Assembly: GCF_030813595.1 (NCBI RefSeq)
Contig: NZ_JAUSUH010000001.1
Location: 372,001-436,000 of the forward strand
Direction of reading: 5' to 3'
Length of the DNA: 64,000 nucleotides
Source of the DNA: Ancylobacter vacuolatus
Lineage (GTDB): Bacteria > Pseudomonadota > Alphaproteobacteria > Rhizobiales > Xanthobacteraceae
Shown here: positions 1 to 8,837 of the stretch, one piece after another
How the letters are laid out: every line of letters begins with the position of its first letter
Numbering within the stretch: the first letter of the stretch is position 1
Position numbers and translations under genes: made by a program
Notes under the pieces: generated by a model
The model's input: the letters and a program-made list of their open reading frames with translations, nothing else
Told to the model about the DNA's origin: nothing
Database searches by the model: none

Positions 1-479
1 CCGTCATCGGCACAGTGGGCTCGGCGGCCAAGGCGGAGATCGCCAAGGAATGCGGCGCCGCCTATGTCATCAATTACAGCGAGGAGAACTTCGTCGAGCG
101 GGTGAGGGAGATCACCGAGGGGGCGCTCTGCGACGTGGTCTATGACGGGGTGGGGCAGGCGACCTATCCGGCCTCGCTCGACTGCATCAAGCCGCGCGGC
201 CTGTTCGCCAGCTTCGGCAACGCCTCCGGCGCGATCAAGGATTTCAGCCTGCTCGCTTTGTCGCAGAAGGGCTCGCTCTACGCGACGCGGCCGACGCTGT
301 TCACCCACATCTCGACCCGTGACGATTTGCTGGCCAATGCCCGCGACCTGTTCGAGGTGGTCGGCTCCGGCGTGGTGAAGATTCCGGTGAACCAGCGCTA
401 CCGCCTCTCGCAGGTGGCCGACGCGCATCGCGACCTTGAGGCGCGACGTACCACCGGATCGACCGTGCTGCTGCCGTGA
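1..479 (+). CDS. qorA: Quinone oxidoreductase (zeta-crystallin type), C-terminal part
   Basis: The gene enters from the left edge; the reading frame starts at base 3 and the stop is TGA 477-479. About 158 residues remain, covering the end of the Rossmann domain and the C-terminal catalytic part of an MDR-superfamily NADPH:quinone reductase. Segments such as VVYDGVGQATYP, GLFASFGNASG and QKGSLYATRP follow the pattern known from E. coli Qor, which reduces quinones with NADPH and lacks catalytic zinc. The N-terminal GroES-like domain is outside the window. About 200 bp without a gene separate it from the next operon, so it is probably a separate transcription unit. Confidence 0.88.
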   Translation, partial: VIGTVGSAAKAEIAKECGAAYVINYSEENFVERVREITEGALCDVVYDGVGQATYPASLDCIKPRGLFASFGNASGAIKDFSLLALSQKGSLYATRPTLFTHISTRDDLLANARDLFEVVGSGVVKIPVNQRYRLSQVADAHRDLEARRTTGSTVLLP

Positions 480-678
480 TGGTATCCCATTCCCGGAATC
501 TGGCGCAAAACGCGCCATTTTCCGGACCGGGCGGACCAGACTTTAGGCTTGCTCACGGGATCGGCCATGCCATTCTGCCGGTGGTCCGCCACAGAAGTGT
601 CATCCGCATGAACCGCCGCCGCCGCCGAAATTCCGATCTGACAGGCGCCTGCGGCCGCGCCTGCCGGCGGCTGAACGG

Positions 679-2247
679 GTGAGCGGCATGGGGGACGTGC
701 CGGACCCTCCGCACGCGCTGCTCGAAGCCGTCAAGCTGACCAAGAGGTTCGGTTCGCTGGTCGCCAACGACCATGTCAGCCTTGCCATCCGCGCCGGCGA
801 GACGCATGCGCTGCTGGGCGAGAATGGCGCGGGCAAGTCCACGCTGGTCAAGATGATGTGCGGCCTGCTGCAGGCCGATTCGGGCGAACTTCTCTATGAC
901 GGCGCGCCGATCGTCTTCCCCGATCCCGCCAGTTCCCGCGCCAAGGGCGTCGGCGTGGTGTTCCAGCATTTCGCCCTGTTCGACGCGCTGAGCGTGGTGG
1001 AAAATGTGGCGCTGGGGCTGCCCGGCCACCAGAAGCTCGCCGTCCTCGCCGCGCGAATCGACGACTGCGTCCGCCGCTATGGGCTCAGCGTCGAGCCCTA
1101 TCGGCGGGTGGGCGAGCTCTCCGTCGGCGAGCGCCAGCGGGTGGAGATCGTGCGCTGCCTGCTCGGCGACCCGCGCGTGCTGATTCTCGACGAGCCGACC
1201 TCGGTGCTGACCCCGGACGAATCGGAAAACCTGTTCCGCACCGTCGACCTGCTCACCGATGAGGGCAGGGCGGTTCTGTTCATCAGCCACAAGCTCGACG
1301 AGGTGCGCCGGCTCTGCCACCGGGCGACGGTGCTGCGCGGCGGCAAATTCATCGCCGAGGTCGACCCGAAGCAGGAATCCTCCGCCAGCCTGGCGCGGCT
1401 GATGGTCGGCGCCGACGTGCCGCGCACGCCGCGCGTGGCGGCGCATGCCCTTGGCGAGCCGCGCCTGCTGGTGCGCCAGCTCAGCGTCGCCGGCGACGGT
1501 TCGCGCGGCTCGGCGCTGCACGACATCAATATCGAGGTCCGCGCCGGCGAGATCGTCGGCATCGCCGGCGTCGCCGGCAATGGCCAGACCACGCTGTTCA
1601 ACGTGCTCTCGGGCGAGACGCGGGTGGCGGACCATGAGAGCATCGTCATCGACAAGGTGGCCGCCGGCGGCCTCGGCCCGACCGAGCGCCGGGCGCTGCG
1701 CGCCGGCTTCGTGCCGGAAGAGCGGCTCGGCCACGCCGCCGCGCCTGATATGCGGCTTTCCGACAATGTGCTGCTCACCACCCATGGCGACGGCGAGATC
1801 GTCCGGCGCGGCGTGATCCACCGTTCGGTGCTGTTCGCCCGTTTCCAGAAGATCGTGAAGGGCTTCGACGTGCGCTTCGGCGGCAAGGACCCGAAGGCGC
1901 GGCGGCTGTCGGGTGGCAATCTGCAGAAATTCGTCATCGGCCGCGAGGTGCTGCGCGATCCCGTGCTGATCGTGGTCGACCAGCCGACCTGGGGTGTCGA
2001 CGCCTCGGCGGCCGCCTTCATCCGCACCACGCTGCGCGAGCGGGCGGCGCAGGGCTGCGCGGTGCTGGTGGTGAGCCAGGACCTTGACGAACTGCTGGAA
2101 TTCGCCGACCGCGTCGGCGTGATGTGCGAGGGCCGGCTGACGGCGCCGGTGCCGGTGGCGGAGACCTCGCGCGAGGCGATCGGCCTGGCCATGGGCGGCT
2201 CCCATGGCGCCCACGCGGCGGGCGGGGAGGGCGAGCATGCCGCTTAG
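679..2247 (+). CDS. BMP-type nucleoside/purine ABC importer, ATP-binding protein
   Basis: Cytoplasmic ATPase with two fused ABC cassettes, as in sugar and nucleoside importers of the RbsA/NupA type. The first cassette has Walker A GENGAGKST (residues 47-55), the signature SVGERQ and a Walker B ending in DEPT. The second has a degenerate P-loop (GVAGNGQTT) and an intact LSGGNLQK signature, which is usual in this family. The start is GTG 679 or ATG 688; I list the longer form. It overlaps the next permease gene by 11 bp. The downstream permeases and BMP-family binding protein point to nucleosides or purine bases as substrate; that is inference from family and context. Confidence 0.9.
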   Translation: MSGMGDVPDPPHALLEAVKLTKRFGSLVANDHVSLAIRAGETHALLGENGAGKSTLVKMMCGLLQADSGELLYDGAPIVFPDPASSRAKGVGVVFQHFALFDALSVVENVALGLPGHQKLAVLAARIDDCVRRYGLSVEPYRRVGELSVGERQRVEIVRCLLGDPRVLILDEPTSVLTPDESENLFRTVDLLTDEGRAVLFISHKLDEVRRLCHRATVLRGGKFIAEVDPKQESSASLARLMVGADVPRTPRVAAHALGEPRLLVRQLSVAGDGSRGSALHDINIEVRAGEIVGIAGVAGNGQTTLFNVLSGETRVADHESIVIDKVAAGGLGPTERRALRAGFVPEERLGHAAAPDMRLSDNVLLTTHGDGEIVRRGVIHRSVLFARFQKIVKGFDVRFGGKDPKARRLSGGNLQKFVIGREVLRDPVLIVVDQPTWGVDASAAAFIRTTLRERAAQGCAVLVVSQDLDELLEFADRVGVMCEGRLTAPVPVAETSREAIGLAMGGSHGAHAAGGEGEHAA

Positions 2248-3313
2248 GCTCGAACGGCTGGAGAACGTCTCCCCCCTGCGGCACGCGATGGCGCCGGTCG
2301 TCGCGGCACTGGTCACGCTGGTGGTCGGCGCGGTGATGTTCGTCGCGCTCGGGCATGATCCGGTGCACGCCTTCACCATCTATTTCATCGAGCCCCTGGG
2401 CGACGCCTACACGCTGCAGGAACTGGTGGTGAAGGCCTCGCCGCTGTTGCTGATCGGCATCGGGCTTTCCTTCTGCTACCGCGCCAATCGCTGGAACATC
2501 GGCGCCGAGGGCCAGTATGTCGCCGGCGCCGTGCTCGGCTCCTGGCTGGCGCTGGCGACGCACGGCACGGAGGCGGGGCCGTGGGTGCTGCCGGCCATGC
2601 TGGTGCTCGGCGCCGTTGGCGGGGCGCTGTGGGGGCTGATCCCGGCCTTCCTGCGCGTGCGCTTTGGCGCCAGCGAAATCCTCACCAGCCTGATGCTGGT
2701 CTATGTCGCCCAGCTCGGGCTCGACTATCTCGTGCGCGGCCCCTGGCGCGACCCGGCGGGCTTCAACTTTCCCCAGAGCGTGACCTTCGACGACGTGGCG
2801 CTGATGCCGCTGCTGATGGAGGACGGCCGGCTGCATGGCGGCATCGTCATTGCGCTGCTGGCGGTGATCGCCGCCACCTTCGTGCTCGGCCGCACGCTGG
2901 TCGGGTTCTCGATCGAACTCGCCGGCTCGGCCCCGCGCGCGGCCGCCTTCGCCGGCTTCGACGAGAAGCGCGTGACCTATGGCGTGTTCGCGGTGTCCGG
3001 GGCGCTGGCGGGGCTCGCCGGCATCATCGAGGTTGCCGGCCCGATCGGCCAGCTGCAGCCGAGCATCTCGCCCGGCTACGGCTTCACCGCCATCATCGCG
3101 GCGATGCTCGGCCGGCTGCATCCGGTGGGCATTCTCGTGGCGAGCCTCGTGCTGGCGCTGACCTATATTGGCGGCGAGGCGGCGCAGATCACCATGCGCC
3201 TGCCCTTCGATGTGACGCGGGTTTTTCAAGGCACGTTGCTGATCGCCATTCTGGCGGCCGACATTCTGGTGCGCTACCGCATCCGCCGGGTAGAGGGGAC
3301 CACCCATGCTTGA
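2237..3313 (+). CDS. BMP-type nucleoside/purine ABC importer, permease 1
   Basis: About 358 residues of a polytopic inner-membrane protein of the branched-chain/ribose/nucleoside permease family (BPD_transp_2, NupP-like). It has many hydrophobic helices and a conserved central segment around GAEGQYVAGA and SEILTSLML. I chose ATG 2237 over upstream in-frame starts because GGGAGG lies six bases before it; the start lies inside the ATPase gene. Its 3' end overlaps the next permease by 8 bp, so translation is probably coupled. It should pair with the 3306-4229 product to form the translocation pore. Confidence 0.88.
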   Translation: MPLRLERLENVSPLRHAMAPVVAALVTLVVGAVMFVALGHDPVHAFTIYFIEPLGDAYTLQELVVKASPLLLIGIGLSFCYRANRWNIGAEGQYVAGAVLGSWLALATHGTEAGPWVLPAMLVLGAVGGALWGLIPAFLRVRFGASEILTSLMLVYVAQLGLDYLVRGPWRDPAGFNFPQSVTFDDVALMPLLMEDGRLHGGIVIALLAVIAATFVLGRTLVGFSIELAGSAPRAAAFAGFDEKRVTYGVFAVSGALAGLAGIIEVAGPIGQLQPSISPGYGFTAIIAAMLGRLHPVGILVASLVLALTYIGGEAAQITMRLPFDVTRVFQGTLLIAILAADILVRYRIRRVEGTTHA

Positions 3314-4229
3314 CGCGGCGATCATCGGGGCGGTGCTCGCCAGCGTCGTCGCGGCGGCGACCACGCTGCTGCTGGCCTCGCTTGGCGAACTTGTGGCCGA
3401 GCGTGCGGGCACGCTCAATCTCGGCGTCGAGGGCATGATGATCGTCGGGGCAGCGGTCGGCTATGTCACCGCCTATGGCTCGGGCAGCCTGCTGCTCGGT
3501 ACGCTGGCGGCGGTGCTGGCCGGCATGGCGCTCTCGCTCGTCTTCGCCGTGCTCGCCATCTGGCTCGCCACCAACCAGGTGGCGTCGGGCCTCGCCACCA
3601 CGATTCTCGGCCTCGGCCTCGCCGGGCTGATCGGCGCCAGCTTCGTCGGCACCCAGCTCGCCGGCGCGCCGCAGCTGCACATTGCCGGGCTGACCGAGCT
3701 GCCGATCCTCGGCAAGGCGCTGTTCGGGCAGGATGCCTTCGTCTACGTCTCGTTCCTGCTGCTGGCGGCGGTGACCTATACGCTGGCGCGCACGCGCATC
3801 GGCCTCGTGCTGCGCGCGGTGGGCGAGAACCACGCGGCGGCGCATGCGCTCGGCCATCCGGTGCGGGGCATCCGCACGCTGGCGGTGATGTTCGGCGGCG
3901 CCTGCGCCGGGCTGGCGGGGGCGCATCTGTCGCTCGCCTACACCCCGTTCTGGGCGGCGGACATGACCGCCGGGCGTGGCTGGATCGCGCTGGCGCTGGT
4001 GGTGTTCTCCGCCTGGCGGCCGCTCTGGCTGCTCGGCGGCGCCTATCTGTTCGGCGCGGTCTCGATCTTGCAGCTGCATGTGCAGGGGTTCGGGCTGGGG
4101 ATTCCCTCGCAGTTCCTGTCGGCGCTGCCCTATCTGGCGACGATCATCGCGCTGGTGGTGATCTCGGCGCTGAAACATGGGCGCGGGGCGCCCGCTTCGC
4201 TCGGCGTGCCTTTCGTGCCGGATCGCTGA
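3306..4229 (+). CDS. BMP-type nucleoside/purine ABC importer, permease 2
   Basis: A 307-residue hydrophobic protein of the same permease family (NupQ-like), shorter than its partner, as is usual for this heterodimer. The segment NLGVEGMMIVGA near residue 40 and the loop RAVGENHAAAHALG are typical cytoplasmic coupling regions of the family. Its ATG lies within the end of the upstream permease gene. A 96 bp gap follows before the binding-protein gene. Membrane topology is judged from hydrophobicity only. Confidence 0.87.
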   Translation: MLDAAIIGAVLASVVAAATTLLLASLGELVAERAGTLNLGVEGMMIVGAAVGYVTAYGSGSLLLGTLAAVLAGMALSLVFAVLAIWLATNQVASGLATTILGLGLAGLIGASFVGTQLAGAPQLHIAGLTELPILGKALFGQDAFVYVSFLLLAAVTYTLARTRIGLVLRAVGENHAAAHALGHPVRGIRTLAVMFGGACAGLAGAHLSLAYTPFWAADMTAGRGWIALALVVFSAWRPLWLLGGAYLFGAVSILQLHVQGFGLGIPSQFLSALPYLATIIALVVISALKHGRGAPASLGVPFVPDR

Positions 4230-4325
4230 ACACGACATGGGCCGCGTCATGGCGGCCTCCCGGCGCGCGAGGCGGTCGCGCCCGCCGGTGATCCCCGAGG
4301 CCGCGATGAGGGAGCGGAGACGTTC

Positions 4326-5411
4326 ATGCGCAAGATTCTCTCGATGGCGATTGCCATTGCCGCGGGCCTCGCCCTGGCCGGCGCCGGGCTGCCGGAGGCA
4401 CAGGCGGCGGAGAAGCTGAAGGCGGCCTGGGTCTATGTCGGACCGGTCGGCGATTTCGGCTGGTCGTATCAGCACGACCAGGGCCGCAAGGCGGTCGAGG
4501 CGCATTTCGGCGACAAGGTCGAGACCACCTTTGTCGAGAATGTCGACGAGGGTCCCGACGCCGAGCGGGTGATCGAGCAGCTGGCGAGGGCCGGCAACAC
4601 GCTGATCTTCACCACCTCCTTCGGCTTCATGGAGCCGACGCTGAAGGTGGCCAAGCGCCATCCCAAGGTGTTCTTCGAGCACGCCACCGGCTTCAAGCGG
4701 GCCAAGAACGTTTCGACCTACAACGCCAAGTTCCATGAGGGCCGCTATGTCCTCGGCCAGATCGCGGCGAAGACGTCGAAGACCGGCACGATCGGCTATA
4801 TCGCCTCCTTCCCGATCCCGGAGGTCATCGCCGGCATCAATTCGCTGATGCTGGGCGCGCAGTCGATCAATCCCGACATGAAGATCAAGATCGTCTGGGT
4901 GAACTCCTGGTTCGACCCGGCCAAGGAGGCGGACGCGGCCAAGGCGCTGATCGACCAGGGCGCCGACGTGATCTCCCAGCACACGGACAGCCCCGCCGCC
5001 ATGCAGGCGGCCGAGACGCGCGACGTGAAGGCGTTCGGCCAAGCCTCCGACATGATCAAGTTCGGCCCCGACTCCCAGCTGACCTCCATCGTCGATAATT
5101 GGGCGCCCTACTACATCGAGCGTGTCCAGGCCGCGCTCGACGGCACCTGGACCTCCACCGACACCTGGGGCGGGATGAAGGATGGCGAGGTCGTGATGGC
5201 GCCCTACACCAACATGCCGGACGAGGTGAAGAAGATGGCCGAGACGACCCAGGCGGCGATCACCTCGGGCGCGCTCAACCCCTTCAAGGGCCCGATCACC
5301 AAGCAGGACGGCACGCTCATGGTGAAGGAGGGCGAGGTTCTGGCCGACAAGGACATCCTGTCGATGAACTGGTATGTGAAGGGCATCGACGACAAGGTGC
5401 CCGGCCAGTAG
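4326..5411 (+). CDS. BMP-family substrate-binding protein of the importer
   Basis: A 361-residue secreted protein. Residues 1-27 form a Sec signal peptide ending in AQA; the mature protein starts at AEKLKAAWVYVGPVGDFGW, the characteristic first strand of the BMP (basic membrane protein, PnrA-like) family, whose characterised members bind purine nucleosides. It has no lipobox Cys, so it should be freely periplasmic. GGGAGCGGAGA precedes the ATG. The gene order ATPase-permease-permease-binding protein is the reverse of some homologous operons. The exact ligand cannot be read from the sequence. Confidence 0.9.
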   Translation: MRKILSMAIAIAAGLALAGAGLPEAQAAEKLKAAWVYVGPVGDFGWSYQHDQGRKAVEAHFGDKVETTFVENVDEGPDAERVIEQLARAGNTLIFTTSFGFMEPTLKVAKRHPKVFFEHATGFKRAKNVSTYNAKFHEGRYVLGQIAAKTSKTGTIGYIASFPIPEVIAGINSLMLGAQSINPDMKIKIVWVNSWFDPAKEADAAKALIDQGADVISQHTDSPAAMQAAETRDVKAFGQASDMIKFGPDSQLTSIVDNWAPYYIERVQAALDGTWTSTDTWGGMKDGEVVMAPYTNMPDEVKKMAETTQAAITSGALNPFKGPITKQDGTLMVKEGEVLADKDILSMNWYVKGIDDKVPGQ

Positions 5412-5551
5412 GCTCCGGCATCAGGAACGCATCGGCGGCGTGGGCTTTCACGCCGCCCTCGTTGCCAAAGGTGGCGCCATATGCGATTGCGCTTGCACAG
5501 GAGCGCGGCCCCCATGCCCGGCCGCGCGGCCGGAGGCGCCGTGTCGACCCT

Positions 5552-6832
5552 ATGACGATCCCCGTGGATATCGCGGCTCTCGGCGCCCGCGCGGCGGCGA
5601 TGATCGAGCAGCTCGGCGCGATCTCCTCGGCGCCGGACACTCTCACCCGCTTCTTCCTGACGCCCGAACACCGGCGCGCCGCCGATCTCGTCACCCGCTG
5701 GATGGGCGAGGCAGGTTTCGCCGTGAGCGAGGACGCGCTCGGCACGGTGCGCGGCGCCTGGCATCCGGCCGGCCCAGACGCGCCGCGCCTGCTCATCGGC
5801 TCGCATATCGACACGGTGGCGAATGCCGGGAAATATGACGGCGCGCTGGGCGTGATCCTCGGCATTCTCGCTGTCGAGGCGGTGGCGCGAAGCGGACTGT
5901 TGCCGGCCTATGGCATCGATGTGCTCGCCTTCGGCGACGAGGAGGGCACGCGCTTTCCCACCACGCTCTCCTCCTCTGCCGCCTGTGCCGGGGTGTTCGC
6001 GCCGGCCAGCCTGCAGGCGCGGGACGGCGACGGCATCAGCCTGCGCGAGGCGCTGCGTGCCTATGGCAAGAACCCCGACGACATCGCCGCCAGTGCCTAT
6101 GACCCCTCGCGCGTGCTGGCCTATGTCGAGGCGCATATCGAGCAGGGGCCGGTGCTGGAGGCCGAGGGCGTGCCGCTGGGCGTGGTCACCGCCATCGCCG
6201 GCGCCTCGCGCCTGTCCGTCACCGTCACCGGCGAGGCCGGCCATGCCGGCACCGTTCCCATGCGCCTGCGCCGCGACGCGCTGAGCGGCGCCGCCGAGAT
6301 GGCGCTCGCGGTCGAGCGCATCGCCCGCGCCGGGACGGACGGCATGGTGGCGACCGTCGGCCGGGTGCATGTCGAGCCCGGCTCGGTGAACGTGATCCCC
6401 TCGCGCGTGGTCTTCACCGTCGATCTGCGCTCGGCATCGGACGCCTCGCGCCGGGCGGCGCTGACGCGGTTCGAGGCCGATGCGCACCGCATTGCCGAGC
6501 AGCGCGGCCTCGGCGTCGTCATCTCCGCCTTTCACGAGGTTGCAACTGTTCCCTGCTACCGCGACATTCAGCGGCGGCTGGGCGAGGCGGTGGCCTCGCT
6601 CGGTCAGCGGGCCCCGCTGCTGCCTTCCGGCGCCGGCCATGACGGGCAGGCGATGGCAAAGCTCTGCCCGGTCGGCATGCTGTTCGTGCGCTGCGCGGGC
6701 GGCATCAGCCACAACCCGGCGGAATATGCCTCGCCCGAGGATATGGGGATGGCCGCGGCAGCGCTCATCCGTTTCATCGAACGGTTTCAACAGCCCCCTT
6801 CCGATGGCGGCACAAGCGGAGCACAGACGTGA
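5552..6832 (+). CDS. Zn-dependent amidohydrolase, M20 family; probable allantoate amidohydrolase
   Basis: A 426-residue M20/M28-fold hydrolase of the allantoate amidohydrolase / N-carbamoyl-L-amino-acid hydrolase family. Metal ligands are visible: H85 and D96 in the SHIDTVANAGKYDGALG segment and E130-E131 in FGDEEGTRFP. The C-terminal GAGHDGQAM and GGISHNPAEYAS segments are typical of this group. ATG 5552 fits the usual family N-terminus (first helix, then the SAPDTLTRFFLT segment). Allantoate and N-carbamoyl amino acids are both possible substrates; the adjacent purine-type importer favours allantoate, releasing ammonia from purine breakdown. Its stop overlaps the next start (GTGA). Confidence 0.8.
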   Translation: MTIPVDIAALGARAAAMIEQLGAISSAPDTLTRFFLTPEHRRAADLVTRWMGEAGFAVSEDALGTVRGAWHPAGPDAPRLLIGSHIDTVANAGKYDGALGVILGILAVEAVARSGLLPAYGIDVLAFGDEEGTRFPTTLSSSAACAGVFAPASLQARDGDGISLREALRAYGKNPDDIAASAYDPSRVLAYVEAHIEQGPVLEAEGVPLGVVTAIAGASRLSVTVTGEAGHAGTVPMRLRRDALSGAAEMALAVERIARAGTDGMVATVGRVHVEPGSVNVIPSRVVFTVDLRSASDASRRAALTRFEADAHRIAEQRGLGVVISAFHEVATVPCYRDIQRRLGEAVASLGQRAPLLPSGAGHDGQAMAKLCPVGMLFVRCAGGISHNPAEYASPEDMGMAAAALIRFIERFQQPPSDGGTSGAQT

Positions 6833-8046
6833 GCAGTTCCGGCGATTCCGACAGGCTGGCGCGCGAGGTCGATTTCCTCAAGGCGCTGGTGCGCGTGCCC
6901 AGCGACAACCCGCCGGGCGACTGCGCGCCTCATGCCGAGGTCGCCGGCCGGCTGCTCGAAGAGCTGGGCTTCGAGGTGGAGCGCCACGCGGTGCCGGAAC
7001 CCTATGTGCTGGCGCATGGGATGAAATCGGTGGTCAACCTGATCGTCCGCGAGCGCTTCGGCAGCGGCGGCGGCCCGGTGATCGCGCTCAACTCGCATGG
7101 CGACGTGGTGCCGCCCGGCGAGGGCTGGACCTATGATCCCTACGGTGCCGAGGAGCGGGGCGGGGCGATCTATGGGCGCGGCGCGGCAGTGTCGAAATCC
7201 GACTTCGCCACCTATGCCTTCGCCTTGCTGGCGCTGAAGGAGCGGCCCGACGACCTCGACGGCACGGTCGAGCTCCATTTCACCTATGACGAGGAAGCCG
7301 GCGGCTTTGTCGGCCCGCAATGGCTGCTGGAGCACGGCATCAGCAAGCCGGACCTCGCCATTTCAGCCGGCTTCTCCTATGCCGTGGTTATCGCCCATAA
7401 TGGCTGCCTGCACCTGGAAATCGTCGTGCGCGGCAAGCAGGCGCACGCCGCGATGCCCGAAACCGGCGCGGACGCGCTGGAGGCGGCGACCGGCATTCTC
7501 ACTGCCATCTATGCCGAGCGCCACCGGCTCAACGGCATCACCAGCGCCACGCCGGGCATCGGCTCGCCCAAGATCACGGTGGGGCTGATCTCGGGGGGCA
7601 TCAACACCAATGTCGTGCCCGACCGCATCGTCATGCGCGTCGACCGCCGGCTGACCCCGGAAGAGGACGGCGAAAGCGTCGAGGCGGAGCTGCATGCGCT
7701 GGTCGAGCGCGCGGTCGCGGGGCGGGCCGGCATCGAGATCGAATGCCGCCGCATCATCCTCGCCGAGCCGCTGCGCACGCTGCCGGGCACCGAGCGGCTG
7801 GTCGAGACGATCCAGAAACACGCCGCCGCCGTGCTGGGCGAGACCCCGCCCGCCACCGCCGTGCCGCTCTACACCGATGCGCGCCACTACACGGCGGCCG
7901 GCGTGCCGACCGTGCTCTATGGCGCCGGGCCGCGCTCCATCCTGGAGGCGAACGCCCATGCCGCCGACGAGCATGTGCGGATCAGCGACCTCAAGGCGGC
8001 GACGCAGGTGATCGAAGCCACGCTGCGCGACCTTCTGAAGCCTTGA
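6829..8046 (+). CDS. M20-family hydrolase (ArgE/DapE-like deacylase), substrate unknown
   Basis: A 405-residue M20 metallo-hydrolase whose GTG start overlaps the previous stop by 4 bp, so it is co-translated with the allantoate-type enzyme. Visible ligands are H90 and D92 (NSHGDVVPPGEGW) and E155-E156 (TYDEEAGG); NTNVVPD marks the dimerisation domain and NAHAADEHV the C-terminal His. Unlike ArgE/DapE, the bridging-Asp motif (GRGxxDMKG) reads GRGAAVSKSD, so Val replaces the usual Asp. It may act on a ureide or other amide in purine nitrogen breakdown; that is inference from position only. Confidence 0.75.
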   Translation: MSSSGDSDRLAREVDFLKALVRVPSDNPPGDCAPHAEVAGRLLEELGFEVERHAVPEPYVLAHGMKSVVNLIVRERFGSGGGPVIALNSHGDVVPPGEGWTYDPYGAEERGGAIYGRGAAVSKSDFATYAFALLALKERPDDLDGTVELHFTYDEEAGGFVGPQWLLEHGISKPDLAISAGFSYAVVIAHNGCLHLEIVVRGKQAHAAMPETGADALEAATGILTAIYAERHRLNGITSATPGIGSPKITVGLISGGINTNVVPDRIVMRVDRRLTPEEDGESVEAELHALVERAVAGRAGIEIECRRIILAEPLRTLPGTERLVETIQKHAAAVLGETPPATAVPLYTDARHYTAAGVPTVLYGAGPRSILEANAHAADEHVRISDLKAATQVIEATLRDLLKP

Positions 8047-8062
8047 GGCCGGAGCGCACGAC

Positions 8063-8827
8063 GTGACCTGGAGCCGCCTTTTCGTCAGCGAGTATTTTTC
8101 GGTCTTCGTGGTGTTCGTCGCCACCCTCCCGCTGCTGGCGGCCTGGGGCTGCTACTGGGTGGCGATGCGCCCCAGCCTGGTCGCCGTCTTCGTGCCACGG
8201 GACCTGCAGACCTCCTATCTCGGCGCGCTGACCCTACCCTTTGCGCTGTTCCTCGCCTTCATGGTGAGCGACATCTGGAACCGCGAGACGCTCTACGCCC
8301 GGACCGTGCTGCAGGAGGTGCAGCGGCTCGACGCCGTGCTCGACATCGCCCGGGTGTGCGGGCCGAGCTGCGCGCCGGTCGACGATGCGGCGGGGGGCTA
8401 TGCGCGCGCGCTTTCCCGCTATGAATGGGATGAGGGCTGGGTGCGTCCGCAGCCGGAGGTGTCGACCGCCTTTGCCGGGCTGGTGGAGGCGGTCGCCCGG
8501 AGCAGCGCCGATGCCGCCGTGCCGAACTACATTCGCAGCACGCTGCTGGCCAGCCAGATCGAGCTCCGGCGGCTGCGGACCGACCGCTACTTCATCCTCC
8601 ATGCCGACCTGGCGCCGCATCGCTGGATCGTGGTGATGGTGCTGGGGATGCTGTCACTGATCGGGCTGGCGGCGCTGCATGTGGGCAAGCGCTACCAGCT
8701 GATCATCGGGCTCTCGACCTTCGCCATCGCCTTCTCGACCACGCTCGCCTACACGGTGGCGCTGTCCTGGCCGACGGTGGACGAGAGCATCGTCCCCTCG
8801 GAAGAGCTGCGGCGGGTGCTGGAATAG
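8063..8827 (+). CDS. Membrane protein with DUF4239-like (bestrophin-like) architecture
   Basis: A 254-residue integral membrane protein starting at GTG 8063, 16 bp after the M20 gene. Two hydrophobic helices occupy roughly residues 12-34 and 48-68, followed by a soluble alpha-helical middle (80-180) and two more helices near 188-205 and 213-233. This 2+2 layout with NRETLYARTVLQEVQRLD after the second helix resembles the DUF4239 / bestrophin-like family; that assignment is by eye. It could be the last gene of the purine operon or unrelated to it. It is convergent with rimO with only 10 bp between the stops. Confidence 0.55.
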   Translation: MTWSRLFVSEYFSVFVVFVATLPLLAAWGCYWVAMRPSLVAVFVPRDLQTSYLGALTLPFALFLAFMVSDIWNRETLYARTVLQEVQRLDAVLDIARVCGPSCAPVDDAAGGYARALSRYEWDEGWVRPQPEVSTAFAGLVEAVARSSADAAVPNYIRSTLLASQIELRRLRTDRYFILHADLAPHRWIVVMVLGMLSLIGLAALHVGKRYQLIIGLSTFAIAFSTTLAYTVALSWPTVDESIVPSEELRRVLE

Positions 8828-8837
8828 CGGCGAAGGG

